Source: an uncultured Paracoccaceae bacterium (lineage in GTDB: Bacteria; Pseudomonadota; Alphaproteobacteria; Rhodobacterales; Rhodobacteraceae). Taken from it: a stretch of 64,000 nucleotides of DNA. Positions 1-9,709 of the stretch are shown one piece after another. Where the stretch lies: assembly GCA_947495795.1 (NCBI GenBank), contig CANMAI010000002.1, positions 347,363 through 411,362 of the forward strand, written 5' to 3'. A program made the translations under genes and the position numbers. The first letter of the stretch is position 1. Each line of letters opens with the position of its first letter. The notes beneath the pieces were generated by a model. That model saw nothing but the letters and a program-made list of their open reading frames with translations. It was not told where the DNA came from and did no database searches.

Positions 1-21
1 GTCATAATCCCACTTGGTCAT
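1..21 (-). CDS. 5' end of a gene running out of the window, probably an ABC importer ATPase
   Basis: An ATG on the minus strand at 21..19 opens a frame reading MTKWDYD before the window ends. A GGAG Shine-Dalgarno lies about 8 bases upstream, within 22..40. It sits 67 bp downstream of the OppC-type permease gene and in the same direction. In peptide-importer operons the next gene is normally an OppD/DppD ATPase, so that identity is inferred from position only; seven residues cannot show it. Confidence 0.5.
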
Positions 22-88
22 GACAGTGCTCCATTTTCAAAAGCTGGGTTTGGTATGGTTTTGGTACCGTTTAGGGAGTGCAACATGT

Positions 89-1300
89 TCAGTCCTTCAG
101 GCTCTGCTCGCGCAGGCCATCGGCCAGCAGGTTGAGGCCAAGAACGAGCGACATTAGAGCCAAAGCCGGTGTAAGTGCCGCGATTATCGTGTGAGCCTTT
201 GAGGCGACACCTGCCAATAGGAATGTCTGACGATTATCGCTGATGGTCAGGCCCCAATCGGCGCTTTCCGAGCTTACGCCTAGGCCAAAGAAGCCCAGTG
301 TTCCAAGCAGGATGGTGACGTAGCCAATGCGCAAACAAAAATCGACAATAAGAGGACCGCGGGCGTTTGGCAGAATCTCCCAAAGCATGATGTACCATGA
401 TGTCTCACCCCTTGTTTGGGCTGCCGCAACATAATCCCGCGTTTTGATATCCATTGTTACACCACGGACGATGCGGAACACGGTGGGTGAGTTTACGAAT
501 ACAACGGAGACGAAGATGTTGAGCATGTTCGGATCCATCAAGCCGGACCAAAAACCAACGGGATCGACATCGAAGACCAACCCGAAATAGATCCAAAAGC
601 CGACAACGGTTGTGACCAAAAGATATAGCCACATTTTTTGGGGTTGAGTGGAAAAGCGCGACGTGAACAGGACCAGCATGAAGATAATCGGAAAGAGAAA
701 AAGGACCATCGCTATGGATTGCGGCAGCGTGAAGCCAATTCCCCCGATTGAAAACAAGCTTTCTTTGGCAATCTCGGGCGTAACCAGCAAGAAGAAAAGC
801 AGGATCACCGGGAATGCGAGAACAAGATTTGCAAGGAATGACAGCGTTGTATCGCGCCAACCACCGATGAAGCCTGCCGGAAGGCCAAGTACGATGCCCA
901 TCATAAATGCAAAGAGTGTCGCAGCGGGAGCGATTGCCAGCACCGTCTGGGATCCGTAGATAACGCGAGAAAACACGTCCCTGCCAAGTTTATCTCCGCC
1001 AAGGAAGTAGGGTGTCTCCGCCTTCGGTTCTATTGCGCCTGGTACGGCCCAGCTCATGGTGACGCTGTTGGCGCTGGGATCGAATGGCGCAATCCAGTTG
1101 GCCAGAAGCGCCGTGACGATCCAGAACGCGATGATTGTAAAGCCAATAAAGCCGATTGTGCTGTCAAATAGCCTGCCGTACAGGCTGAGGTTTTTCTTGA
1201 ACATGATCGAGAGGCCGATCACAATGATGAGGCACACAAAAACAGGCAGAAGCTGAAGCAAAATGCCTGAAACGATACCTGTAAGCCCTAGTGGTTCCAT
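89..1300 (-). CDS. peptide/opine-type ABC importer permease, OppC/DppC family, with extra membrane segment
   Basis: Inner-membrane permease of 403 residues. The OppC signature around LGGDKLGRDVFSRVIYG is at residues 100-116, and the EAA loop that contacts the ATPase is at about 289-316 (DYVAAAQTRGETSWY). The protein is about 100 residues longer than a usual OppC. The excess lies between residues 175 and 265, where two additional hydrophobic segments interrupt the normally short stretch before the EAA loop. The gene starts 12 bp after the upstream permease gene ends, so the two are co-transcribed with the binding protein at 2376-4031. The substrate cannot be read from the sequence; short peptides, opines or related compounds are typical of this family. 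Confidence 0.9.
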   Translation of the reverse strand: MEPLGLTGIVSGILLQLLPVFVCLIIVIGLSIMFKKNLSLYGRLFDSTIGFIGFTIIAFWIVTALLANWIAPFDPSANSVTMSWAVPGAIEPKAETPYFLGGDKLGRDVFSRVIYGSQTVLAIAPAATLFAFMMGIVLGLPAGFIGGWRDTTLSFLANLVLAFPVILLFFLLVTPEIAKESLFSIGGIGFTLPQSIAMVLFLFPIIFMLVLFTSRFSTQPQKMWLYLLVTTVVGFWIYFGLVFDVDPVGFWSGLMDPNMLNIFVSVVFVNSPTVFRIVRGVTMDIKTRDYVAAAQTRGETSWYIMLWEILPNARGPLIVDFCLRIGYVTILLGTLGFFGLGVSSESADWGLTISDNRQTFLLAGVASKAHTIIAALTPALALMSLVLGLNLLADGLREQSLKD

Positions 1301-1312
1301 AAATCCTGATCC

Positions 1313-2263
1313 TCAGCGAACGCGAATACGCGGGTTGAGATACACGTATCCAATGTCCGAGATTAGCTGTGTGGCGAGAACGACGACGACTGCGACAATC
1401 GAGCAGGACAGCAAGAGCTCGATATCGTTGTTGTTGGCAGCCTCCACCATCGTCCAGCCAAATCCCTTGTAGTTGAAGAGGGACTCGACAATGACAACGC
1501 CCGTCAACAGCCAGGGAAATTGCAGCATAATAACGGTAAAAGGGGCAATCAGCGCATTTCGGAGTGCGTGCTTGATAACGATTGTACGGAAACTGACTCC
1601 CTTGAGCCGGGCGGTGCGGATGTATTGCGCCGTCATCACCTCGGCCATAGAAGCCCGTGTCATTCTCGCAATGTACCCCATCCCGTAGAGCGCCATTGTT
1701 AAAACGGGAAGTGTGAAATTCTCAAATGTTATTCCATTGGTTGCTGATGCGGCTGAGGCCTTGAACCATTTGAGTCCTCCAAAGCTTGTGGCAAACACGG
1801 ATATGAAAATCACCCCAGAGACGTATTCAGGTGTGGCGGTTGAGAGAATGGAGACGCTGGACATACTTCGGTCCGTTATCGAACCCTCTCTCATCCCGGC
1901 AAGGATGCCTACGACCAACGCGCTGGGGACCATAACGATCATAACCCAGAACATAAGTTTCCCGGTATAGCCGAGGCGTTTGGCAACCAATGGACCTACC
2001 TCTGTATCGAACACGGTGGAATGACCGAAATCACCAACGACGACTCCTCCCAACCATTCGCCGTAGCGCACCAGAACAGGCCTTCGGTAGCCGTTCTTCT
2101 CCAGCCAGCTGGCGACCTGTTCGTCTGTCATCCGGTTGTTGGCCTGCTCTTTGGCGAGCTTTTCGAGGTTGGGCTCCAGATTGGTGAGGAAGAACACCAC
2201 GAAGGTCAGGCAGATGGCGGTAAGGATCATCACGCCGGTGCGCTGCAGAATAAATGAGAGCAT
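1313..2263 (-). CDS. peptide/opine-type ABC importer permease, OppB/DppB family
   Basis: Inner-membrane permease of 316 residues, normal for OppB/DppB. The N-terminal segment MLSFILQRTGVMILTAICL is the standard first helix, followed by a periplasmic stretch (FLTNLEPNLEKLAKEQA) and the BPD_transp_1 core. The EAA loop reads YIRTARLKGVSFRTIVIKH at about residues 238-256. It would pair with the OppC-like protein at 89-1300. It is separated from the binding-protein gene by 112 bp containing two hairpins. The start is the ATG at 2263; a GGAAAG element lies upstream. Confidence 0.93.
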   Translation of the reverse strand: MLSFILQRTGVMILTAICLTFVVFFLTNLEPNLEKLAKEQANNRMTDEQVASWLEKNGYRRPVLVRYGEWLGGVVVGDFGHSTVFDTEVGPLVAKRLGYTGKLMFWVMIVMVPSALVVGILAGMREGSITDRSMSSVSILSTATPEYVSGVIFISVFATSFGGLKWFKASAASATNGITFENFTLPVLTMALYGMGYIARMTRASMAEVMTAQYIRTARLKGVSFRTIVIKHALRNALIAPFTVIMLQFPWLLTGVVIVESLFNYKGFGWTMVEAANNNDIELLLSCSIVAVVVVLATQLISDIGYVYLNPRIRVR

Positions 2264-2312
2264 GGTTTACGCCCCGCTTTCCGGTTGGTCAGAGAATGAC
2301 TGGGAAGGGGTG

Positions 2313-2375
2313 GGGGCGGCTGAGGTGCCGCCCCGAAAGATATGGGAAGGGCCGATGATCTGGCCGCTCCCTTCC
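2313..2375 (-). promoter_or_regulatory. two intercistronic hairpins between binding-protein and permease genes
   Basis: The first is a perfect 8-bp stem (GGGGCGGC/GCCGCCCC, 2313-2334, 6-base loop). The second pairs 2345-2351 with 2369-2375 (GGAAGGG/CCCTTCC) with an inner GGCC/GGCC pair. Neither is followed by a T-tract on the minus strand, so they are more likely 3'-end stabilisers or partial attenuators of the binding-protein mRNA than full terminators. The role is inferred from structure and position. Confidence 0.5.
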
Positions 2376-4031
2376 TTATGTGGCCATAGACCAGAGATCG
2401 TGGTGATGCTCGAAGGTCGGGTGCTGTTCCGCGCCGACAACCTTGTCCGTCGTGTGCCGCCAGAGAGAGCGCCAGAAGGGCTGGATAATTACGCCGCTGT
2501 CCTGAAGGATCTGCTCGATCTCCTTCATCTGCTCGCGGCGTTTATCCGCATCGGCGATGGCGAGTGCTGCATTCAGCTTCTCGTCGAACTCGGGATTGTT
2601 ATGCGCGGATTCGTTCCATGCCTCGCCGGAGCGGTAGGCGAGGGCGAGGATCTGCACGCCGAGCGGGCGCATGTTCCAGTTCGTGGTGGAGAAGGGGTAT
2701 TTCGTCCAGTCGTTCCAGAAGGTGGCACCCGGCAGGATCGTGCGCTTCACCTTGATGCCGGCATCGCGCATCTGGGCGGCGATGGCATCGGTGGAGGCAC
2801 GGCGCCAGTCATCGTCGATCGAGATCAACTCGAACTCATAATCCTGCATGCCTGCTTCCGTCAGGAGGGCCATCGCGGCCTCCGGATCGCGTTCCGGCAT
2901 GCCGATATCGGCATATTCGGGGTGCATCGGGCCGACATGGTGGTTTTGCGCCGTCTGGCCGAGGCCGTTGATGCCGAGTTCCAGAATGACGGAGTTATCA
3001 ACAGAACGCTGGATAGCCTGACGCACGCGCTGATCTTCGTAGGGTTTCACGCCGTCCACCTCTGCCTCGGTGTTCATCCGGGCGACCACCGTCGCGGCGG
3101 TGACAGCCTCGGATTTCACGAGGCCGAGACTGTCGAGGATCTCGACATATTCGCCGTTGGTCTGGTGGATGGCATCCACTTCCTCCGCCTCGAAAGCCGC
3201 GATGAAGGCTGACGGATCGGTGCCGTAGTCGATGTATTCAATACGGTCGAGCGGGACATCGCCGCCCCACCAGTTGTCCCGCTTGGTGAGTACCGATTTG
3301 ACGCCAACCTCGATGTTGTCGATCATGTAGGGGCCGGTTCCGATTGGGTTCGCACTGAGGTCTGCGCCCGTCTCGTCAAATGTCGGGTGGACGAGGAGAG
3401 CGGGGTAATCGGTGAAGCCCGGGATCAGCGTGATATCTGCGGTTGGCAGGTTCAGCTTCACGGTGTGGCTGTCCACCTTCTCGATGACGCCCTCTGCAGC
3501 CTTGCCGGTTGCCTCGTCGATCATGCTGGCAACGCGCCCGGCCATTGAGTTGCCCTCGGCGTCTTTCTCGCACCAGCGGTTTAGGTTGTAGATCACATCA
3601 TCGGCGGTGAAATCATCGCCGTTGGACCACTTTACACCCGTGCGAACGTTGAGCGTGTAGGTTTTGGCGTCGTCGGATACTTCCCAGGCTTCAAGCAGCC
3701 ATGGCTCGAACGTGAAATCCTTGGTGTAGCGGACGAGGTTTTCGCAGAGGCCGCGGCCGACATTGCCCATTTCGGACCAATCGAAGATCCGCGGATCCTG
3801 CACGCGGCGCACTTCCATCTGCATCCGCAATGTGCCGCCGCCATGGCCATCTGCGCGGGCTGCCTTGGGCGCTGCGAGGCCGAGCAGGCCATATGCGCCT
3901 GCGGTTGTTGCACCGAGTGCCGTGGCCGTTGCGAGGAACTCGCGGCGGTCCATTTTGCCACTGCGCGCTTCGTCTGCATACATCTCGACTGCGGAATGCA
4001 ATGGCTTACCATTAATGGTTTCGTGGGTCAT
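2376..4031 (-). CDS. ABC importer substrate-binding protein, SBP_bac_5 (OppA/DppA) family, Tat signal
   Basis: Periplasmic binding protein of 551 residues from the chosen ATG at 4031, which has a GGGAG ribosome-binding site 7 bases upstream; the frame stays open another 54 codons but has no such site there. A twin-arginine motif (DRREFLA, residues 28-34) and a hydrophobic stretch end at AARA, so export by the Tat system after folding is likely. The predicted mature protein begins Asp-Gly-His-Gly-Gly (D61). The body follows SBP_bac_5: [12 protein letters not shown] at about 165-176 and a C-terminal region typical of oligopeptide binders. It feeds the two permeases downstream. Ligand class cannot be fixed from sequence. 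Confidence 0.92.
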   Translation of the reverse strand: MTHETINGKPLHSAVEMYADEARSGKMDRREFLATATALGATTAGAYGLLGLAAPKAARADGHGGGTLRMQMEVRRVQDPRIFDWSEMGNVGRGLCENLVRYTKDFTFEPWLLEAWEVSDDAKTYTLNVRTGVKWSNGDDFTADDVIYNLNRWCEKDAEGNSMAGRVASMIDEATGKAAEGVIEKVDSHTVKLNLPTADITLIPGFTDYPALLVHPTFDETGADLSANPIGTGPYMIDNIEVGVKSVLTKRDNWWGGDVPLDRIEYIDYGTDPSAFIAAFEAEEVDAIHQTNGEYVEILDSLGLVKSEAVTAATVVARMNTEAEVDGVKPYEDQRVRQAIQRSVDNSVILELGINGLGQTAQNHHVGPMHPEYADIGMPERDPEAAMALLTEAGMQDYEFELISIDDDWRRASTDAIAAQMRDAGIKVKRTILPGATFWNDWTKYPFSTTNWNMRPLGVQILALAYRSGEAWNESAHNNPEFDEKLNAALAIADADKRREQMKEIEQILQDSGVIIQPFWRSLWRHTTDKVVGAEQHPTFEHHHDLWSMAT

Positions 4032-4487
4032 AGAATACTCCCTGCTGACCTGTTGCTTCGCGACGCTGTGGCGCGCAAAGAAATTATGAATGGCCCGTTT
4101 ATTCGCGCCTTGGGCGGCATTGCACGCGATGAGGCGGCTGAGGTCAACCGGTTTGGAAGACAATTCGGTGCCTATTTCCGACATTTTTTGCAAGGATTGC
4201 GACCATTACGTTGCGACAAGGCTCCAGATGCTTAAAACGTGGACTGACTTCGATTTTGTATCTCTGTTGAACAGTTGAATATATTTTAAGTTTAAAATTC
4301 TTTTGACGAAATGATGAGTTGTGCGGCATAGAGTTAAGAGAGGATTCCGGGCTGTGGGAAACAAAAGGGTGGGCTCGGGTTCGCGCAATTGCGAAGCGGG
4401 TGTCCTCGATGCCATCTGCCATGCGCTGAGTTGACAGATAAAAGCAATGGGACACACCATTGCGGGATACCCAACAGGAGAGACCTG
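4032..4487. promoter_or_regulatory. divergent promoter region between the two importer operons
   Basis: This 456-bp region holds no convincing gene and must contain both operons' promoters. A TTGACA at 4431-4436 is a candidate -35 for the plus-strand livJ-like gene, but the matching -10 is poor. An AT-rich tract lies at 4272-4302. A 10-bp perfect palindrome CGCAATTGCG (4384-4393) could be a regulator site. None of these elements is certain. Confidence 0.4.
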
Positions 4488-5636
4488 ATGAATATTAAAT
4501 CGTTTGTGCTCGCTACAACGTTTGCAGCTTTGGCCGGGAGTGCCGGGGCAGATGGCCATGGCGGCAAGGTTAAGGTGGGCATGATCACCACGCTTTCGGG
4601 CGGCGGTGCGGGCCTTGGCATTGACGTACGGGATGGTTTCATGCTGGCGATAAAGCAATCGGGCAGCGATGCGATCGAGGTGGTGATCGAGGATGATCAG
4701 CGCAAACCCGATATCGCCGTGCAACTGGCCGACAAGATGATCCAATCCGAGAAAGTGGATGTGCTGACAGGCATCATCTGGTCCAACCTTGCGATGGCCG
4801 TGGTGCCTTCAGCGACGGCGCAGGGCAAGTTCTACCTTTCGCCAAATGCGGGCCCTTCGATTTTGGCCGGCAAGGCGTGCCATCCGAATTATTTCAATGT
4901 GGCCTGGCAGAATGACGGTCTGCACGAAGCTGCAGGGGCGTATACAAATAGTGTGGGACTTGAGAAGAGTTTTATCCTCGCACCAAACTATCCTGCCGGG
5001 CAGGATGCGCTGACTGGCTACAAACGCCAGTTCGAGGGGGAGCTTGCGGGTGAGCTTTTCACCAAGCTGGGGCAGACAGATTATGCGGCCGAGATTGCCC
5101 AGATCCGCGCCTCGGATGCGGATAACGTCTTCTTCTTCCTGCCGGGGGGCATGGGGATCTCTTTCCTCAAGCAGTACGCGGACAGCGGTGTTGATCTGCC
5201 CATCGTGGGTCCGGCCTTCAGCTTCGATCAGGGTATTCTGCAGGCCGTGGGCGATGCGGCCATGGGCGTAAAGAACACTTCACAGTGGAACAAGGATCTC
5301 GACAACGCGGCCAACGCGGCGTTCGTGGAGAGCTTTCAGGCTGAGTATGGACGCTTGCCATCGCTTTATGCTTCGCAAGGTTTTGATACGGCAAACCTTC
5401 TGCTCAGCGCAGTGGCCAAGGCGGATGTGAACGATAAGGAGGCATTTCGTGCGGCGCTGAAGGAAGCAGATTTCGAGAGCACGCGCGGCGATTTTGCCTT
5501 TGGGCCGAACAATCACCCTGTGCAGGATATCTATGTGCGCGAGGTGATCAAGGAAGGTGATGTGTTCACCAACAAGATCATCGGCACGGCACTGGAAGGG
5601 CACGGCGACGTTTATGCCGCCGAATGCCAGATGTAA
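4488..5636 (+). CDS. livJ: branched-chain amino acid-type ABC importer binding protein
   Basis: Periplasmic binding protein of 382 residues, family Peripla_BP_6 (LivJ-like). The start is the ATG at 4488 with AGGAG 8-12 bases upstream; the longer open frame has no such site. A Sec signal peptide (MNIKSFVLATTFAALAGSAGA) precedes mature Asp-Gly-His-Gly-Gly (D22). The fold signature VGMITTLSGGGAGLGIDVRDG follows immediately, as in LivJ and amide-binding proteins. The permeases and ATPases follow at 6177-9505, beyond an antisense GNAT gene. The ligand may be a branched-chain amino acid, another amino acid or an aromatic acid; the sequence alone does not decide. Confidence 0.9.
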   Translation: MNIKSFVLATTFAALAGSAGADGHGGKVKVGMITTLSGGGAGLGIDVRDGFMLAIKQSGSDAIEVVIEDDQRKPDIAVQLADKMIQSEKVDVLTGIIWSNLAMAVVPSATAQGKFYLSPNAGPSILAGKACHPNYFNVAWQNDGLHEAAGAYTNSVGLEKSFILAPNYPAGQDALTGYKRQFEGELAGELFTKLGQTDYAAEIAQIRASDADNVFFFLPGGMGISFLKQYADSGVDLPIVGPAFSFDQGILQAVGDAAMGVKNTSQWNKDLDNAANAAFVESFQAEYGRLPSLYASQGFDTANLLLSAVAKADVNDKEAFRAALKEADFESTRGDFAFGPNNHPVQDIYVREVIKEGDVFTNKIIGTALEGHGDVYAAECQM

Positions 5637-5637
5637 G

Positions 5638-6135
5638 CTAGCCGAGTTGGAAACGCTTCACGACGCGATCCATCGGCGTGCCGTCTTTCAGCGGCACGCC
5701 CGCAACGATGGAATGATCGCGAAACCCCATTTTTGTGTAATAGGCAAGGCCAGGCACATTATCGGCGCGGATCTTGGCATTGATTGTTGCGAGCCCCTTA
5801 GTGGTGGCATTGGCTGTCGTGGCAGCAAAAAGCGCTGTGCCGATGCCACGCACCAGCGGGGTTTGGCGTGCGAATGTGGCGATGTCCGCCATGTCTTCGG
5901 GCAATTCGGGGTTCTGGTCGAGCGACTGAAATCCGGCGATTTTTCCGTCACTATCCACAGCGACGTGGCAGCAAAAGAGCCGGGGGCCCTCGACATACCA
6001 GCTTGTGAGCTGTTCCAAGGTGAGCAGATCCTCGAAAGCGGTTGTGCCGCCGATGGTGATGATCTCGTTCAAGATGGCCAGCATCTCGGGCGCATCTCTG
6101 GCGGTGGCAGGGCGGATATCGGCAAGGCTGGGCAT
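5638..6135 (-). CDS. GNAT family N-acetyltransferase encoded antisense within the liv operon
   Basis: Cytoplasmic acetyltransferase of 165 residues, about the normal GNAT length. The acetyl-CoA-binding motif A appears as PLVRGIGTALFAA (about 94-106), followed by motif B NVPGLAYYTKMGF (about 125-137). It most resembles the phosphinothricin/amino-acid acetyltransferase branch (IRPATARDAPEMLAILNEI at the N-terminus). Its stop lies 1 bp beyond the livJ stop on the other strand, and its start is about 40 bp from livH, so it fills the livJ-livH gap in antisense. The acceptor substrate is unknown. Transcription through livJ-livH would collide with or silence it. Confidence 0.85.
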   Translation of the reverse strand: MPSLADIRPATARDAPEMLAILNEIITIGGTTAFEDLLTLEQLTSWYVEGPRLFCCHVAVDSDGKIAGFQSLDQNPELPEDMADIATFARQTPLVRGIGTALFAATTANATTKGLATINAKIRADNVPGLAYYTKMGFRDHSIVAGVPLKDGTPMDRVVKRFQLG

Positions 6136-6176
6136 GGGCTTCCTGTTTTTGCGCAGGTTTGCGGGGCGGCGGCCTG

Positions 6177-7097
6177 ATGTCCACCCTTCTTTTGGCAGAG
6201 CAGATCCTGAACGGGCTCCAATTCGGGGTGATGCTGTTCCTGATGGCGGCGGGGCTGACGCTGGTGTTTGGCGTGATGGGCTTGATCAACCTCGCACATG
6301 GCTCGCTCTATATGGTCGGCGCTTTTGCAGCGGCGGCGGTGGCGGGGTGGAGCGGCTCTTTTCTTCTGGCATTGGTTGCAGCACTTTCTGCGGCAGCGGC
6401 GGCGGGCGCGCTGGTGGAGGTACTGGTGATACGAAGGCTTTATGCGCGGGATCATCTGGATCAGGTGCTGGCGACATTCGCGCTGATCCTGATCTTCTCG
6501 GAAGGGACGCGTTGGCTCTTTGGTTCCTTTCCGCTCTTTCTCGATATACCAGATGCGCTTTCCGGCCCGATTTCGTTGCCGGGCGGCATCCAGTATCCGC
6601 TCTACCGGCTGGCGCTGATCGGGATCGGGCTTGCGGTGGCGCTTGGGCTTTTTCTCCTGATCTCCCGCACGCGGCTCGGCATTCAGATCCGGGCGGGTGA
6701 GAATGATAGGGAGATGATTGCAGCGCTCGGGGTGGATATCTCGCGGCTTTACACTGTGGTTTTCGCGCTTGGTGCAGCACTCGCAGGGCTGGCGGGCGCG
6801 CTGGTGGGGGCGATCCAATCGGTGCAGGTGGGGATGGGTGAGCCTGTGCTGATCCTGGCCTTCGTGGTGATCGTGATTGGCGGTATCGGTTCCATCAAGG
6901 GTGCACTGATCGGAGCGTTGCTGGTGGGGATGACGGATACTCTGGGTGGCGTTCTGCTGCCTGAGTTTTTCAAGCTCTTCATGGAGACATCGGCGGCCAC
7001 ATCCAGCGGCTCCGCGCTCGCTTCGATGCTGATCTACATTCTCATGGCACTTGTGCTGTTCTGGCGGCCGCAGGGGTTGTTCGGAGGCGCACAATGA
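6177..7097 (+). CDS. livH: branched-chain amino acid-type ABC permease, LivH family
   Basis: Inner-membrane permease of 306 residues from the ATG at 6177; an in-frame TTG at 6159 is possible but gives an atypical charged extension. The LivH N-terminus (LLLAEQILNGLQFGVMLFL) and GLTLVFGVMGLINLAHGSLYMVG are diagnostic, as is the conserved VIVIGGIGSIKGALIGALLVG near residues 235-255. Its last codons overlap livM by 4 bp (ATGA), so translation is coupled. Together with LivM it forms the membrane channel of the importer. Confidence 0.94.
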   Translation: MSTLLLAEQILNGLQFGVMLFLMAAGLTLVFGVMGLINLAHGSLYMVGAFAAAAVAGWSGSFLLALVAALSAAAAAGALVEVLVIRRLYARDHLDQVLATFALILIFSEGTRWLFGSFPLFLDIPDALSGPISLPGGIQYPLYRLALIGIGLAVALGLFLLISRTRLGIQIRAGENDREMIAALGVDISRLYTVVFALGAALAGLAGALVGAIQSVQVGMGEPVLILAFVVIVIGGIGSIKGALIGALLVGMTDTLGGVLLPEFFKLFMETSAATSSGSALASMLIYILMALVLFWRPQGLFGGAQ

Positions 7098-8077
7098 GCC
7101 GGGAGAGCCTGATCAATGCGGGCCTGATTGGTGGGCTTCTGGCCGTACCGCTGGCCGCGTTGTTTCTGGATGCGCCGTTTACGATTACTCTTGCCACGAA
7201 GGTAGCCATTCTGGCGCTGGCAGGTGTGGGGTTGAACATTGCGCTTGGCCTTGGCGGGTTGGTGAGCCTCGGGCATGCCGTGTTTTTCGGGATCGGCGGA
7301 TATGCGATGGGGATCCTTGCGAGCCATGCGCAGAGCTTCAGCCCCCTAATGGAATGGCCGCTGCTGATCGAAGGCACGAAATCCATGCCGGTGATCTGGC
7401 TGCTGGCCGTGGTTGCATCTGCGTTTGTAGCGCTGGCGATCGGCGCGATTTCGTTGCGGACATCGGGTGTCTATTTCATCATGATCACGCTCGCCTTTGG
7501 CCAGATGTTCTACTATTTCGCGATCAGCTGGCCCGCCTATGGTGGGGAAGACGGGCTTTCGATCTATGTGCGGAACGGCTTTCCGGGGTTGAACACACTC
7601 GCCCCGATCCAGTTCTTTGCGATCTGCTTTGTGATCCTTCTGGCAGCACTCTGGTTCAATGCGCGGCTTGCAAAGTCTCCCTTCGGGCTGGCGCTGAATG
7701 CGGCGCGGCAGAGCGCTGTGCGGGTTGAAACCGTGGGCCTCAGCCCGTTTCGCCTGCGTCTGCTGGCCTTTGTGATTTCAGGGGCGATTACCGGCCTTGC
7801 GGGGGCGCTGTTTGCGGATCTCAACCGGTTTGTCAGCCCCACGATGTTCAGCTGGCAGCTGAGCGGCGAGATCATGGTGTTCATCATTCTCGGTGGGGTC
7901 GGGCGGCTGTGCGGGCCTTTGGCAGGGGCTGCGCTTTTCATCACGCTGGAGCATTTTCTGGGCGGTTTATCGGAGTTCTGGCTGATCTATCTCGGCGCGC
8001 TTCTCCTGATCGTCGTGCTCTTTGCGCGGGGCGGCATCATTGGCCTGCTGGCAGGGCGCAAGGTGGCGCATGGCTGA
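7094..8077 (+). CDS. livM: branched-chain amino acid-type ABC permease, LivM family
   Basis: Inner-membrane permease of 327 residues. LivM hallmarks include ILALAGVGLNIALGLGGLVSLGHAVFFGIGGYA near residues 38-70 (two glycine-rich helices), SGVYFIMITLAFGQMFYY near 122-140 and the C-terminal IILGGVGRLCGPLAGAALF. It starts inside the livH stop and overlaps the livG start (ATGGCTGA at 8070-8077), so the four genes are one translationally coupled unit. Confidence 0.94.
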   Translation: MSRESLINAGLIGGLLAVPLAALFLDAPFTITLATKVAILALAGVGLNIALGLGGLVSLGHAVFFGIGGYAMGILASHAQSFSPLMEWPLLIEGTKSMPVIWLLAVVASAFVALAIGAISLRTSGVYFIMITLAFGQMFYYFAISWPAYGGEDGLSIYVRNGFPGLNTLAPIQFFAICFVILLAALWFNARLAKSPFGLALNAARQSAVRVETVGLSPFRLRLLAFVISGAITGLAGALFADLNRFVSPTMFSWQLSGEIMVFIILGGVGRLCGPLAGAALFITLEHFLGGLSEFWLIYLGALLLIVVLFARGGIIGLLAGRKVAHG

Positions 8078-8815
8078 GCCGGTTCTGGAAACGCGGGGGC
8101 TATGCAAGAGCTTCGGGGCGCTCAAGGCGAGCGACGGTATTTCGCTTGATCTGCGCGCGGGGGAAATCCATGCGATCATCGGGCCCAACGGGGCCGGGAA
8201 ATCGACGCTGATTGCGCAGATCTGTGGCGGACTGCGCCCGGATGCGGGATCTGTGCATCTGATGGGGCGGGATGTAACCGCCCTTTCCACCGCTGCGCGG
8301 GCCGGGGCAGGGATTGCGCGAACATTCCAGATCTCGGCGCTGGCGATGGAGGACACCGTGCTGCAGAACGTGCTGCTCGGCGCGCTTGGAGCGCGGGGTG
8401 GGCGGCCCGGGCTCTTTGGCTCCGCGTTGGGAGACAAGACGCTGCGCGGGATAGCGGAAGAGGCGCTGGAGCGCGTAGGGCTTGCCGATCATGCGGGCAC
8501 GCCGACAACGGAGCTTTCCCACGGCCAGCGGCGGCAACTGGAAGTGGCTGTGGCGCTGACCCTGAAGCCGAAGGCGTTCGTGATGGATGAGCCGATGGCG
8601 GGGCTCGGCACCAGCGGTTCCGAGCGGATGACGCGGTTTCTCGACACATTGCGGGCCGAGGCGCCCATTCTGCTGGTGGAACATGATATGGACGCGGTTT
8701 TCGCGTTGGCGGACAGGGTGAGCGTGCTGGTGTATGGGCAGATTATTGCGAGCGGCACGGTGGCCGATATCCGCTCCGATGCGGCGGTGCGCGAAGCCTA
8801 TCTGGGAGACGCCGA

Positions 8816-8819
<4 letters not shown>
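8070..8819 (+). CDS. livG: branched-chain amino acid-type ABC ATPase, LivG family
   Basis: Cytoplasmic ATPase of 249 residues from the ATG at 8070, which overlaps the livM stop by 8 bp. Walker A is GPNGAGKST, the Q-loop region reads ARTFQI, the signature is LSHGQRRQLEVA, Walker B is AFVMDEPMAGL and the H-loop is LLVEHDMDAVF. LSHG in place of LSGG is common in LivG. It pairs with LivF to energise transport through LivHM. Its last 4 bases overlap livF. Confidence 0.94.
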
Positions 8820-9505
<686 letters not shown>

Positions 9506-9579
9506 CGTGATCGGCCTTGCATGCCCGAAGCGAGATTGCGGCCTGCGTTTCATCCTGAAAGGCGAAATTTACCGGCTGA

Positions 9580-9612
9580 GGGTCTATCACCGGGCGACCC
9601 GTGAGAGTTTTT
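9580..9612 (+). terminator. weak terminator candidate after livF
   Basis: GGGTC at 9580-9584 pairs with GACCC at 9596-9600 around an 11-base loop, and TTTTT follows at 9608-9612 after 7 bases. The stem is short and the T-run displaced, so termination would be inefficient. It is the only terminator-like element seen between livF and the phnD-like gene. Confidence 0.25.
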
Positions 9613-9709
9613 GAATGTCGTGTCCTGACAAACGCACCAAAAACGCCCGAAATACACTTTGTGATTCCGTAATTTCCGAACTAGCCTCTGCGCATTGGGA
9701 GGATATTTC

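Noticed and set aside
2136..3212. Long open frame on the plus strand opposite the peptide-type binding-protein gene
   Set aside because: It is the mirror of the strongly supported SBP_bac_5 gene; the translation is low-quality, His/Arg/Gly-rich, with no domain.
6069..7094. Arg/His/Gln-rich 341-codon frame antisense to livH
   Set aside because: Composition typical of a reversed hydrophobic permease gene; livH is well supported.
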